Both the position numbers and the translations under genes were made by a program. 64,000 nt of DNA from NCBI RefSeq assembly GCF_016863635.1, contig NZ_BOPG01000037.1:62001-126000 (forward strand). The letters run 5' to 3'. Below, one piece after another: positions 8,797 to 16,400 of this stretch. The notes under the pieces were generated by a model. The model was not told the DNA's origin and searched no databases. It worked only from the letters and a program-made list of their open reading frames with translations. This stretch comes from Virgisporangium aurantiacum. Lineage in GTDB: Bacteria; Actinomycetota; Actinomycetes; Mycobacteriales; Micromonosporaceae. How positions within the stretch are numbered: position 1 is the stretch's first letter; each line of letters opens with the position of its first letter.

Positions 8797-8836
8797 TCGT
8801 GGTCGTCAACGATTTCCGGTACGGAAGGAACATCTC

Positions 8837-10153
8837 ATGAGCCTCGAGAACTTCACCGGCGACATCGTCGAGCCGGGTGGGGCGGAGTACGAATCGGCCA
8901 GCCGCACGGTCCTGGCGTCCGGCCGCCCGGCCCGGGTGCTGCGGCCCGCCAGCGTCGCCGACGTGCGGGCGGCCGTCCGGTTCGCCGCCGCCGCGGGGCT
9001 TCCGCTGTCCGTGCGGGGCGGCGGCCACTCGTTCGCGGGCTTCGGCACGAACGACGGCGGCGTCGTGATCGACCTCGGCCGGCTCGCGGGCGTGGAGGTG
9101 GTCGACAAGGACCGGCACCTCGTCCGGATCGGCGGCGGCGCCACCTGGGGCCAGGTCGCGGCCGCCCTGGCCCCGCACGGCCTGGCGATCTCGTCGGGCG
9201 ACACGAAGAGCGTCGGCGTCGGCGGCCTGACGCTGACCGGCGGGATCGGCTGGAAGGTCAGGAAATACGGCCTGGCGCTGGACCAGCTGGTCGCCGCGGA
9301 GGTCGTCACCGCCGATGGTGACGTCGTGCGCGCCGACGGCGGCGACCTGTTCTGGGCGTTGCGCGGTGGCGGCGGCAACCTCGGGATCGTGACCGCCTTC
9401 GAGTTCGCGGCCCACCCGACGACCGACGTCTTCCACGGCCGGATCGCCTTTCCGGCAACGGAAGCGGCCACCGTGCTCCAGGGCTGGGCCGACCACCTCC
9501 GCACCGCCCCCGAGGAACTCACCTCGATCGTGACGCTGGCCAACCCGTTCATCCCCGACGGTCCGGTGGAGGTCCACGTCGCCGTCGACAGCGACGACCC
9601 GGCGTTGGCCGCCGCGGCCCTCGACCCGATCCGCCGGCTCGGCACGGTGATCGCCGACGACGTCACGCAGATCCCGTACGCGGACGTCCTCGTCGACGGC
9701 ATGGTCCCGCCGCCCGGAATCGCGTTCGAGGCCCGGAGCGCCTTCGTGGACAGGGATTCGGTGCCGGACGTCCTCCGGATCCTCGCGGAGACGGCGACCT
9801 CCGGACGGTCACCGATCATCGCCGTCCGCAGCGTCGGCGGCGCCGTGTCCCGGATCCCCGACGACGCCACCGCCTACGCCCACCGCCGGGCGGAGCTGAT
9901 GATCGTCACCACCACGGCCGGCCCGAAGCCGGTGCTCGACGCCGCCCGCCCCGCCGTTGACGCGACCTGGCGGCGGCTCGCCCCCCACGTGATCGGCGCC
10001 TACGCGAACTTCCTCGCGTCCGCGACGGAGGAGGACGTGGCCGCGATCTATCCACCGGAGACCTACCGCCGACTGGCGGCGGTCAAGCACCGCTACGACC
10101 CCGACAACCTGTTCGCCGGAAACCACAACGTCCGTCCCGATCCGGGAGTGTGA
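8837..10153 (+). CDS. BBE-family FAD-binding oxidoreductase
   Basis: A 438-residue flavoprotein. An N-terminal FAD-binding (PCMH) domain occupies about 25-205, with the covalent-FAD histidine in RGGGHSFAGFG and a glycine-rich loop VGVGGLTLTGGIGW. The C-terminus has the berberine-bridge motif RYDPDNLFAGNHNV. The cysteine that gives a second FAD bond in bicovalent members is absent (SSGDTKSVGVGG), so attachment is probably through histidine only. Members oxidise alcohols, alkaloids or sugars with O2. A GGAAGGA Shine-Dalgarno precedes ATG 8837. It is divergent from the ECF41 sigma factor and probably part of its regulon. Confidence 0.9.
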   Translation: MSLENFTGDIVEPGGAEYESASRTVLASGRPARVLRPASVADVRAAVRFAAAAGLPLSVRGGGHSFAGFGTNDGGVVIDLGRLAGVEVVDKDRHLVRIGGGATWGQVAAALAPHGLAISSGDTKSVGVGGLTLTGGIGWKVRKYGLALDQLVAAEVVTADGDVVRADGGDLFWALRGGGGNLGIVTAFEFAAHPTTDVFHGRIAFPATEAATVLQGWADHLRTAPEELTSIVTLANPFIPDGPVEVHVAVDSDDPALAAAALDPIRRLGTVIADDVTQIPYADVLVDGMVPPPGIAFEARSAFVDRDSVPDVLRILAETATSGRSPIIAVRSVGGAVSRIPDDATAYAHRRAELMIVTTTAGPKPVLDAARPAVDATWRRLAPHVIGAYANFLASATEEDVAAIYPPETYRRLAAVKHRYDPDNLFAGNHNVRPDPGV

Positions 10154-10412
10154 CGCGGCGGCACGTTCGGGCCGCGCCGGCGACGTTCCGGATTCGCGGT
10201 GTCGCCCCGGCTCACCGGTTCGGTGATGATCTCGCCCCCCGGGTTCCGACCAGCCGAAGGTGAGTGACTTACGTGGGGGAGTGGGTGGCGCTGCTGCCGC
10301 CGTTGTCCGTGGCGGACGGGAGGCCTACGAGCGCGCCATCGCCACCTGGCCCCGTCGGCCGAGGTCCGCCGCGATGCGCTCGCGCGCATCGTGCCCGAGA
10401 GTTACGTTTAAA
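10154..10412. other. Non-coding stretch, no gene seen
   Basis: Space between two convergent FAD oxidoreductase genes. No frame in it has a credible start, Shine-Dalgarno or family motif. It runs into the three-hairpin region at 10413-10624. Confidence 0.5.
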
Positions 10413-10466
10413 GTTGATCGAGGAATGTTAGGCATGTCATGGCAAGCCTCTTCTTCCTCGATCAAC
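10413..10466. repeat. Palindromic element 1 of a three-hairpin cluster
   Basis: Perfect 13-base arms GTTGATCGAGGAA (10413-10425) and TTCCTCGATCAAC (10454-10466) around a 28-base loop. The loop holds a further short pair, AGGC...GCCT. The sequence is less GC-rich than the genes around it. Confidence 0.75.
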
Positions 10467-10477
10467 CGCCCGGATCT

Positions 10478-10515
10478 GGGAGACAAAGTTCTGCGGCAGC
10501 CGAACTTTGTCTCCC
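10478..10515. repeat. Palindromic element 2 of a three-hairpin cluster
   Basis: Perfect 14-base arms GGGAGACAAAGTTC and GAACTTTGTCTCCC with a 10-base loop TGCGGCAGCC. It follows element 1 after 11 bases and can form a strong hairpin in either transcript from the convergent genes. Confidence 0.78.
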
Positions 10516-10552
10516 AAGAGTGCGACCGGTTGTCGCGACCGTCCCAACGAGT

Positions 10553-10624
10553 CGATCTTGCAGTTGTGGTGGGCCGCAAACGGCAGCAAATGCGGCCGAG
10601 CAAGGCACCACAACTGCAAGATCG
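10553..10624. repeat. Palindromic element 3, GATCTTGCAGTTGTG family
   Basis: Perfect 19-base arms beginning CGATCTTGCAGTTGTGGTG (10553-10571) and their complement at 10606-10624, with an inner stem GGCCGCA/TGCGGCC. The same arm recurs at 43928 and 55390, which marks a dispersed repeat family. It lies 36 bases beyond the stop of the minus-strand oxidoreductase and may terminate its transcript. Confidence 0.8.
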
Positions 10625-10660
10625 GCGACGAAGGGGTCCGCTGTGGACCGGGAAGCGTCG

Positions 10661-12013
10661 TCAGGCGGGCCGGGCGGGTGGGATGTTGTGGTTCAGGTGG
10701 AACACGTTGTCCGGGTCCCAGACGTTCTTGAGCGCGGTGAGCCGGGCCAGCTTGTGTTCCGGATAGGCGCGGCGCACCCCCGCGCTGCCCTCGTCGGTCA
10801 GGGCGTTGACGTAGGCGCCGCTGGAGAACGGCTCCATCGTGGCGCTGTACCGGCGCGCGAGGGCCATCCGCTCGAGGTCCTCGGCGGGCTCCTCCCAGCG
10901 GGACGCGGAGACGAACTCCACCAGCGCGTCGCGGTGGCTGAAGGCGGTCGCGTCGTCGGGGACGTCGGCGATGGCGCCGCCGTAGGACTGGAGGCTCGCG
11001 GCGGGCAGCAGGTCACCGGACCCGTCCGGGGCGCCGCGCAACAGGAACGCCTCGATGGCCTCGTCGGGCAGCCGGCGCAGGTAGTGGCCCTTCCAGTACC
11101 GGCGCAGCGCGTGACCCTGGTCGTCGTCCTCGCGGCGTTGCAGGTCGACGTACGAGTACTCGGTGACGCTCTGCTCGATCGGCGTGCTCGGGCCGGCGAA
11201 CTCGCGCCGCAGGGCGTCGCTGTCGGCGGGGTCGCCGGTCCACACGAAACCCAGGCTGGCGCGCGGTTGCCCGTCGGCGGCGCCGACCCAGGCGGTGAAC
11301 GTCGCGTGCCGTGGCGCCGTCGCCATCAGGTCGCGCCACCGGCGCATGGCCGGCAGCGCGTCGTCGAGCGTGTACGTGAAGCCGGCGACGACCGCGCGTC
11401 CGCTGATCGGATGCAGCCGGAACCGGAACCGGGTGACCACGCCGAAGTTGCCGCCGCCGCCGCGCAGGCCCCAGAACAGCTCGGTGTTCTCGGTGGCGCT
11501 CGCGGTGACGGTGTCGCCGGTGGCGGTGACGACCTCGAACGACTCGACGTTGTCGCACGTCAGCCCGTGCGCGCGGGCCAGCCAGCCCATGCCGCCGCCG
11601 AGTGTCAGGCCGCCGACACCGGTGTGCGAGACGTTGCCCGCGGTGGTGGCGAGCCCGTGCTCCTGGCTCGCCCGGTCGAGCGCGCCGAGCAGTGCCCCGC
11701 CCTCGATCCAGGCGGTGCGGCCGGCCGGATCCACACCCACCCGGTCCATCGCGGTGAGGTCGATCATGAGCCCACCCTCGGGCACCGCGTGGCCGATGAC
11801 GCTGTGCCCGCCGCACCTGACGCCGATCTCCAGGCCGTGCTCCCGGGCGTGGCCGATCGCGGCCGCGACGTCGCCGGCGTTCGCACATTTCACGATGACG
11901 GCGGGACGCCGGTCGACCATGGCGTTCCAGACCGATCGAGCGGCGTCGTACCCGGCGTCCCCGGGCCGGACGACGCCGCCCGCAAGTCGGTTCCGCAGCG
12001 TGCTCACGTCCAT
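10661..12013 (-). CDS. BBE-family FAD-binding oxidoreductase
   Basis: A 450-residue relative of the gene at 8837, convergent with it. It has the FAD-histidine motif VRCGGHSVIGHAV near residue 87, a glycine loop VGGLTLGGGMGWL, an RGGGGNFGVVTRF segment, and the C-terminal berberine-bridge motif WDPDNVFHLNHNI. As in its neighbour, the second covalent cysteine position is not cysteine (GNVSHTGVGG). It should be a soluble O2-dependent oxidase or dehydrogenase of unknown substrate. A GGAGGGGG Shine-Dalgarno precedes ATG 12013. The hairpin cluster at 10413-10624 lies beyond its stop. Confidence 0.9.
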   Translation of the reverse strand: MDVSTLRNRLAGGVVRPGDAGYDAARSVWNAMVDRRPAVIVKCANAGDVAAAIGHAREHGLEIGVRCGGHSVIGHAVPEGGLMIDLTAMDRVGVDPAGRTAWIEGGALLGALDRASQEHGLATTAGNVSHTGVGGLTLGGGMGWLARAHGLTCDNVESFEVVTATGDTVTASATENTELFWGLRGGGGNFGVVTRFRFRLHPISGRAVVAGFTYTLDDALPAMRRWRDLMATAPRHATFTAWVGAADGQPRASLGFVWTGDPADSDALRREFAGPSTPIEQSVTEYSYVDLQRREDDDQGHALRRYWKGHYLRRLPDEAIEAFLLRGAPDGSGDLLPAASLQSYGGAIADVPDDATAFSHRDALVEFVSASRWEEPAEDLERMALARRYSATMEPFSSGAYVNALTDEGSAGVRRAYPEHKLARLTALKNVWDPDNVFHLNHNIPPARPA

Positions 12014-12068
12014 GGTCCCCGCCCCCTCCGGATCACCCGGGACGTTAACGCATCCGGACCACCGGGGA

Positions 12069-12737
12069 TCAGAGGCTGCGGGCGACGACGTCGCCGTAGC
12101 CGGTGGTCGCGTGGATGGTCAGCTGGGCGTTCGCGCCCTCGGTGTTGGTGAGCGAGTTCTGGATCCGGCCGTAGGTGGTGCCGGCGTCGAGGGACGCGGA
12201 GACGCCCGCCGCGGCGCCGACCGACACGTTGCCGGCCTCGGTGCGCAGGACGACCGTGCCGCGCACGGCCTCGGTGACGGTGATGTCGCCCTTCATGGTG
12301 CGGATCTCGGCGGCGCCGTTGAGGCGGCCGACCGTGACGTCGCCGGCGGAGGTGGTGAGCCGGACGCCGTCGGCCTCGTCGATCTTGATCGCGCCGTGCG
12401 CGCCCTCGTACGAGACGTCGCCGAACCGGCCGACGGCCCGGAAGTCGGCGCTGGCCGCCTTCGCCTCGATCCGGGACCCGGCGGGCAACTGCACCGTCAC
12501 CTCGATGGAACCGGACGCGCCGAGGTACTGGTTCTTCGCCGTGGCCGTGATCCGCAGGACGCCGTCGCGGTAGTCGACCGTGGTCTCCTCCGCCACCTTC
12601 ACGTCGCGGCTCTTGCCGGCGTCGGCGGGCCGGACCTCGACCGTGGTGTCGGCCCGGTCGGCGGCGATGAACTGGACGCGCCCGGCGGGGATGTCGAGGA
12701 CGGCGGAGATCGGGGCGGTGGTGTCGAACGTGGTCAT
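12069..12737 (-). CDS. DUF4097 family beta-strand repeat protein
   Basis: A protein of 222-223 residues made almost wholly of short beta strands (SIEVTVQLPAGSRIEAKAAS, then GVRLTTSAGDVTVGRLNGAA and GDITVTEAV), the pattern of DUF4097/adhesin-like beta-solenoids. No signal peptide or membrane segment is present, so this copy is probably cytoplasmic. Two ATG codons are adjacent; the second (12737) is preferred because GAGGAG lies 6 bases from it. The divergent regulator at 12963 is its likely controller. Function unknown. Confidence 0.85.
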   Translation of the reverse strand: MTTFDTTAPISAVLDIPAGRVQFIAADRADTTVEVRPADAGKSRDVKVAEETTVDYRDGVLRITATAKNQYLGASGSIEVTVQLPAGSRIEAKAASADFRAVGRFGDVSYEGAHGAIKIDEADGVRLTTSAGDVTVGRLNGAAEIRTMKGDITVTEAVRGTVVLRTEAGNVSVGAAAGVSASLDAGTTYGRIQNSLTNTEGANAQLTIHATTGYGDVVARSL

Positions 12738-12740
12738 CAT

Positions 12741-12962
12741 GCTCTCCTCGTTGGGTGTTTCGTTGTTTCGAACGAGGGAAACGCTACGTTGCCTTTCTAA
12801 AGCCTTCAAGCATTTTGTTGCACCAGAAACGCATTCCAGCATTTCAAAGCAATGAAATCGTTGCAACGAGTATCCGGGTAATGCAACGGAAGTTGGAGGA
12901 GATGTTGCAATGGGGTGGGAGTGAACGCTATGGTGGGGCCGCCACGGACGAAGGAGGCCGCG
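12741..12962. promoter_or_regulatory. Divergent regulatory region with palindromes
   Basis: An unusually AT-rich 222-base gap between the DUF4097 gene and its divergent regulator. It contains an inverted repeat ATTTCA-AAGCAA-TGAAAT (12841-12858) directly followed by the palindrome CGTTGCAACG (12859-12868), plus other TTGCAA and GTTTCGAAC half-sites. These are candidate binding sites for the regulator at 12963. Confidence 0.5.
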
Positions 12963-13685
12963 ATGCCGGGAGGCAGACTCACCCAACCGGAGCGCCAGCA
13001 GATCGCGCTGGGTCTCGCCGACGGCCTCGCCTACGCGGAGATCGCCCGCCGCATCGACCGTCCGACCTCGACGATCACGCGTGAGGTGACGCGGAACGGC
13101 GGCCCCGCCGGCTACCGCGCCGACCTGGCCCACCGCGCCACCGAACGCCGCGCCCACCGGCGCCGGCCGGCCGTGCCCCGCGGGTCGGCGGCGCCCCCGC
13201 AACCCCACGGGCGCGACCCCGAGGCCGTGCGCGAGTACGAGGAGGCGTTCGTCACCGTCCTCATGCAGCAGGGTCTGTCCAAGATGATGGCCCGGGTGCT
13301 GGGCTGCCTCTACACCACCGACGCGGGCAGCCTCACCGCGGCGGAACTCGTGCAACGGCTCCAGGTCAGCCCGGCGACCATCTCCAAGTCGATCGCGTTC
13401 CTCGAGAGCCAGAACCTCGTCCGTCGCGAACGCGACGACCGCCGCCGCGAGCGCTACGCGGTCGACGACGAACTCTGGTACCAGGCGATGGTCGCCGCGG
13501 CCCGGTCCAACGCGCAGTTCGTGGAGACCGCGCGGCAGGGCGTCGGCATCCTCGGCGCCGGCACCCCGGCCGCCGTCCGGCTCGAGAACATCGCCCGCTT
13601 CCTCGACTTCGTCACCGAGAGCCTCACCCGCGCCACGGAACAGGCCCGCGAGGTCCTCCACACGAAGACCCCGAACCAGGCCTGA
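12963..13685 (+). CDS. Transcriptional regulator: IS30-type HTH fused to GbsR/MarR-like winged helix
   Basis: A 240-residue regulator with two DNA-binding modules. Residues 3-60 resemble the IS30 transposase N-terminal helix-turn-helix (LTQPERQQIALGLADGLAYA, then IARRIDRPTSTITREVTRNG with the GYRADLAHRATERR tail). Residues 85-190 are a GbsR/MarR winged helix (LVQRLQVSPATISKSIAFLE, RRERDDRRRERY). ATG 12963 is chosen because AAGGAGG lies 5 bases upstream. No transposase catalytic domain is present, so the HTH is a co-opted module. It is divergent from the DUF4097 gene, which it likely regulates. Confidence 0.85.
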   Translation: MPGGRLTQPERQQIALGLADGLAYAEIARRIDRPTSTITREVTRNGGPAGYRADLAHRATERRAHRRRPAVPRGSAAPPQPHGRDPEAVREYEEAFVTVLMQQGLSKMMARVLGCLYTTDAGSLTAAELVQRLQVSPATISKSIAFLESQNLVRRERDDRRRERYAVDDELWYQAMVAAARSNAQFVETARQGVGILGAGTPAAVRLENIARFLDFVTESLTRATEQAREVLHTKTPNQA

Positions 13686-13706
13686 CCGCGGCGCGGGCCG
13701 GCGACC

Positions 13707-15185
13707 TCAGGGGTTCTGGGTGAGCAGGTGGGCGCGGAAGCCCTGGCCGTAGGTGACGGTCGGGGTGCCGGCGTAGTCGGTGATGAGGACGTTGCCGCCG
13801 GTGCAGCCCCACGGGTTCCACGTCCACGCCGTGTAACCGAGGCTGTGGGCGTCGAGCCAGGTCATCAGCCGGTCGATGTAGTCGTGGGCGCAGGAGTCCT
13901 GGCCGATCTCGCCGGCGTGCACCGGCACCTGGGCGGCGACGGTCGCGATCTGGCTGTCCCAGCACGCCTCGGTGACGCAGGCGTTGAAGTTGTACGAGTG
14001 CCACGACGCGACCAGGTTGCCGGTCGGGTCGGTCGGCTTGTACGTCAGCCACTGGGTGAGGTCGTTGGTCCAGGTGAGTCCGGCGGCGAGGACGATGTTC
14101 GTGGCGCCGGTCGCGCGGACGGCGTCGACGAGATCCTGCATGCCGGCGACCTCGTACGTGATGCCGGTGCAGGTGCCGCCGTCGCGCAGGCAGCGCCAGG
14201 CCGCCGGGATGTCGGTCCAGTTGTTCGACGCGTCCGGGTAGGGCTCGTTGAACAGGTCGAACACGACGGCGTTGTTGCCCTTGAACGCGTTCGCGACCTG
14301 GGTCCAGAACGTCGGCGTGTACTGCATGCTCGGCATCGGCTTCTGGCACGTGGCGTTGACGTCGGCGCAGGCGGAGATGTTGCCGGTGTACTGGCCGTGG
14401 GTCCAGTGCAGGTCGAGGATCGGGTTCACGCCGTTCGCGACGAGCAACGAAACATAGTCCTTGACCGCCTGCTGGTAGGCCGACCCGCTCGGTGACCCCG
14501 ACAACCCGAGCCAGCAGTCCTCGTTCAGCGGGATCCGCACCGCGTGCACGTTCCACGCCTTCATCGCGTCGACGGACGCCTTGTCGACGGGTCCGCTGTC
14601 CCACATGCCCTTGCCCTGCACGCAGGCGAACTCGCCGCTCGCGCGGTTGACGCCGAGGAGGCGGTAGGCGCGGCCCGCGGTGGTGACGATGCGGTTCCCG
14701 GAGACGCGCAGCGCCGGCGCCGGGCCGCTCGTGGGTGGCTGGGAGGACGACTGGGACGCCGACGGCGACGGGCTCGACGGCGTCCCGTTGCAGGCGACGC
14801 CGTTGAGCGTGAACGCGGTCGGCTTCGGGCCGGCGGACCCGGCGCCGACGAACGCCGGTTCGACCTTCCCGTTGGTGGGCAGCGATCCGTTCCACGACGC
14901 GTTGGTGACCGTGACGGTCGAGCCGGTCTGGCTCCACTCCCCGTTCCATCCCTGGCTGACCCGCTGGGTCGGGTCGGGGAACGTGAAGCCGAGCCGCCAC
15001 GAGGTGAGCGGGTCGCCGAGGTTGGTCACCACGAGGCCGGCCTGGAACCCGCCGGACCAGCTGTTGGTGACGCTGTAGGTGACGGTGCAGCCGGTGGCCG
15101 CGTTCGCCGGGCTCCCCACCGCGGCGATGGTTCCGGCCGTGACGGCGAGCGCGGCCGTGGCGAGTAACGCGATCCGTCGTCGCAT
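13707..15185 (-). CDS. Secreted cellulase, CBM2 plus glycoside hydrolase family 5
   Basis: A 492-residue exported enzyme. A signal peptide with RRR and a hydrophobic core ends at ANAA (about 30). A cellulose-binding CBM2 domain spans about 32-133 with bracketing cysteines (TGCTVTYSV, NGVACNG) and surface tryptophans (NSWSGGFQ, GWNGEWSQ). A Ser/Pro linker follows, then a GH5-like TIM barrel with the acid/base glutamate in FDLFNEPYPD and the nucleophile in VHAGEIGQD. It should cut internal beta-1,4-glucan bonds outside the cell. AGGAGGAA precedes ATG 15185. It is divergent from a LacI regulator with a palindrome between them. Confidence 0.92.
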   Translation of the reverse strand: MRRRIALLATAALAVTAGTIAAVGSPANAATGCTVTYSVTNSWSGGFQAGLVVTNLGDPLTSWRLGFTFPDPTQRVSQGWNGEWSQTGSTVTVTNASWNGSLPTNGKVEPAFVGAGSAGPKPTAFTLNGVACNGTPSSPSPSASQSSSQPPTSGPAPALRVSGNRIVTTAGRAYRLLGVNRASGEFACVQGKGMWDSGPVDKASVDAMKAWNVHAVRIPLNEDCWLGLSGSPSGSAYQQAVKDYVSLLVANGVNPILDLHWTHGQYTGNISACADVNATCQKPMPSMQYTPTFWTQVANAFKGNNAVVFDLFNEPYPDASNNWTDIPAAWRCLRDGGTCTGITYEVAGMQDLVDAVRATGATNIVLAAGLTWTNDLTQWLTYKPTDPTGNLVASWHSYNFNACVTEACWDSQIATVAAQVPVHAGEIGQDSCAHDYIDRLMTWLDAHSLGYTAWTWNPWGCTGGNVLITDYAGTPTVTYGQGFRAHLLTQNP

Positions 15186-15252
15186 GGGATTCCTCCTGGG
15201 GGTGACATCGACGGAACTGGATGTGGGGAGGCCCGGCAAGTATGCTCGGTCG

Positions 15253-15270
15253 CGATAGCGATCGCAATCG
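15253..15270. promoter_or_regulatory. Putative LacI-family operator
   Basis: An 18-base imperfect palindrome CGATAGCGATCGCAATCG with one mismatched pair and a central CG step, typical of LacI-family sites. It lies in the 136-base gap between the cellulase and the divergent LacI regulator, 68 bases from the cellulase start. Confidence 0.58.
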
Positions 15271-15321
15271 ATGAAGAAATGTTTCGTGGACGCCGAGAGG
15301 CCCCGGTGAGGGAGGTGCGCC

Positions 15322-16392
15322 GTGCTCGTCCCCGGTACCGGCACGGACGGCCCGCACGGCCGGACCGAGCGGGTCACCGGGCCCGACCACGACCCGTACC
15401 GGCAGGTGACGATCGCGTTCATCGCCGAACGGGCGGGCGTGTCGGTGCCCACCGTCTCGAAGGTGATCAACGGGCGCGCCGGCGTCGGCGCGGGTACCCG
15501 GGCCCGGGTCGAGTCGCTCATCACCGAGTACGGCTACCGGCGGCCGGAGAACGCCAGCCGGGCCGAGATCATGGAACTCGTCATGGGCGACCTGGAGAGC
15601 CTGTGGGGGCTGGAGATCATTCGCGGGGTCGAGCAGGTGGCCCGCACCCATCACGTGGGCGTCGTCGTCTCCGATTTCGACCAGCGGCCGACCGAGGCGC
15701 GGGGCTGGATGGAGGACGCGCTGGCGCGCCGGCCGCAGTGCGTCGTGTCCGTCGCGCAGCTGTCCCGGGCCCAGCGCGACCAGCTCACCGCCCGCGGCAT
15801 CCCGTTCGTCGTCTTCGACCTGGCCGCCGACCTGCCCGACGACGCGCCCTACGTCGGCGCCACCAACTGGATGGGCGGCCGTTCCGCGACCCGGCACCTG
15901 ATCGAACTCGGGCATCGCCGGATCGCCATGATCGCCGGGCCGGACCGCCTCCTGTGCTGCCGCGCGCGCTTCGACGGATACCGGGCAGCATTAGACGCGT
16001 CAAATATTCAAACCGACGATGGCCTGGTGGTCCGCGTGGACCTCAACCACGAGGGGGGTTGGGCCGCGGCCGGCGCCCTGCTCGACCGCCCCGACCCGCC
16101 CACGGCCCTGTTCGCCGCGAACGACGTGCTGGCGCTCGGCGCCTACCGGGCCGCGCGCGAACGTGGGCTGCGCATTCCGGAGGACCTCAGCGTGGTCGGG
16201 TTCGACGACCTGCCGGTGGTGTCGTGGATCGACCCGCCGCTGACCACCGTGCACCAGCCGCTGGTCGAGATGGCGGCGGCGGCCACCGAGCTCGCGCTCG
16301 CCCTCGGCCGCGGCGACCCACCCGCGCAGACCCGCCTCGAGATCGCCACGACGCTGACGGTGCGGCGGAGCACCGGAGTGCCCCGCCGCTGA
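15322..16392 (+). CDS. LacI family transcriptional regulator
   Basis: A 356-residue regulator with a 27-residue extension before the helix-turn-helix (VTIAFIAERAGVSVPTVSKV, NGRAGVGAGTRARV, hinge about 70-80) and a periplasmic-binding-protein-like sensor domain (residues 90-345: HLIELGHRRIAMIAGP, LFAANDVLALGAYRAARERG, VVGFDDLPV). GTG 15322 is supported by GGAGG about 6 bases upstream. It is divergent from the CBM2-GH5 cellulase and probably represses it until a sugar, such as a cello-oligosaccharide, binds. The effector is inferred from context only. Confidence 0.92.
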   Translation: MLVPGTGTDGPHGRTERVTGPDHDPYRQVTIAFIAERAGVSVPTVSKVINGRAGVGAGTRARVESLITEYGYRRPENASRAEIMELVMGDLESLWGLEIIRGVEQVARTHHVGVVVSDFDQRPTEARGWMEDALARRPQCVVSVAQLSRAQRDQLTARGIPFVVFDLAADLPDDAPYVGATNWMGGRSATRHLIELGHRRIAMIAGPDRLLCCRARFDGYRAALDASNIQTDDGLVVRVDLNHEGGWAAAGALLDRPDPPTALFAANDVLALGAYRAARERGLRIPEDLSVVGFDDLPVVSWIDPPLTTVHQPLVEMAAAATELALALGRGDPPAQTRLEIATTLTVRRSTGVPRR

Positions 16393-16400
16393 ACCGTCCG

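Noticed and set aside
10260..10766. Open frame of 168 residues across the hairpin cluster
   Set aside because: It runs through three perfect inverted repeats and into the antisense end of the FAD oxidoreductase; no ribosome site or family pattern.
12963..13160. IS30 transposase remnant
   Set aside because: Only the helix-turn-helix resembles IS30; no DDE domain or terminal inverted repeats are present and the frame continues intact into a MarR-like domain.
13624..15915. 763-residue open frame on the minus strand overlapping the cellulase
   Set aside because: It is a frame-shifted shadow of the cellulase and LacI genes; the real cellulase frame has a signal peptide, CBM2 and GH5 motifs.
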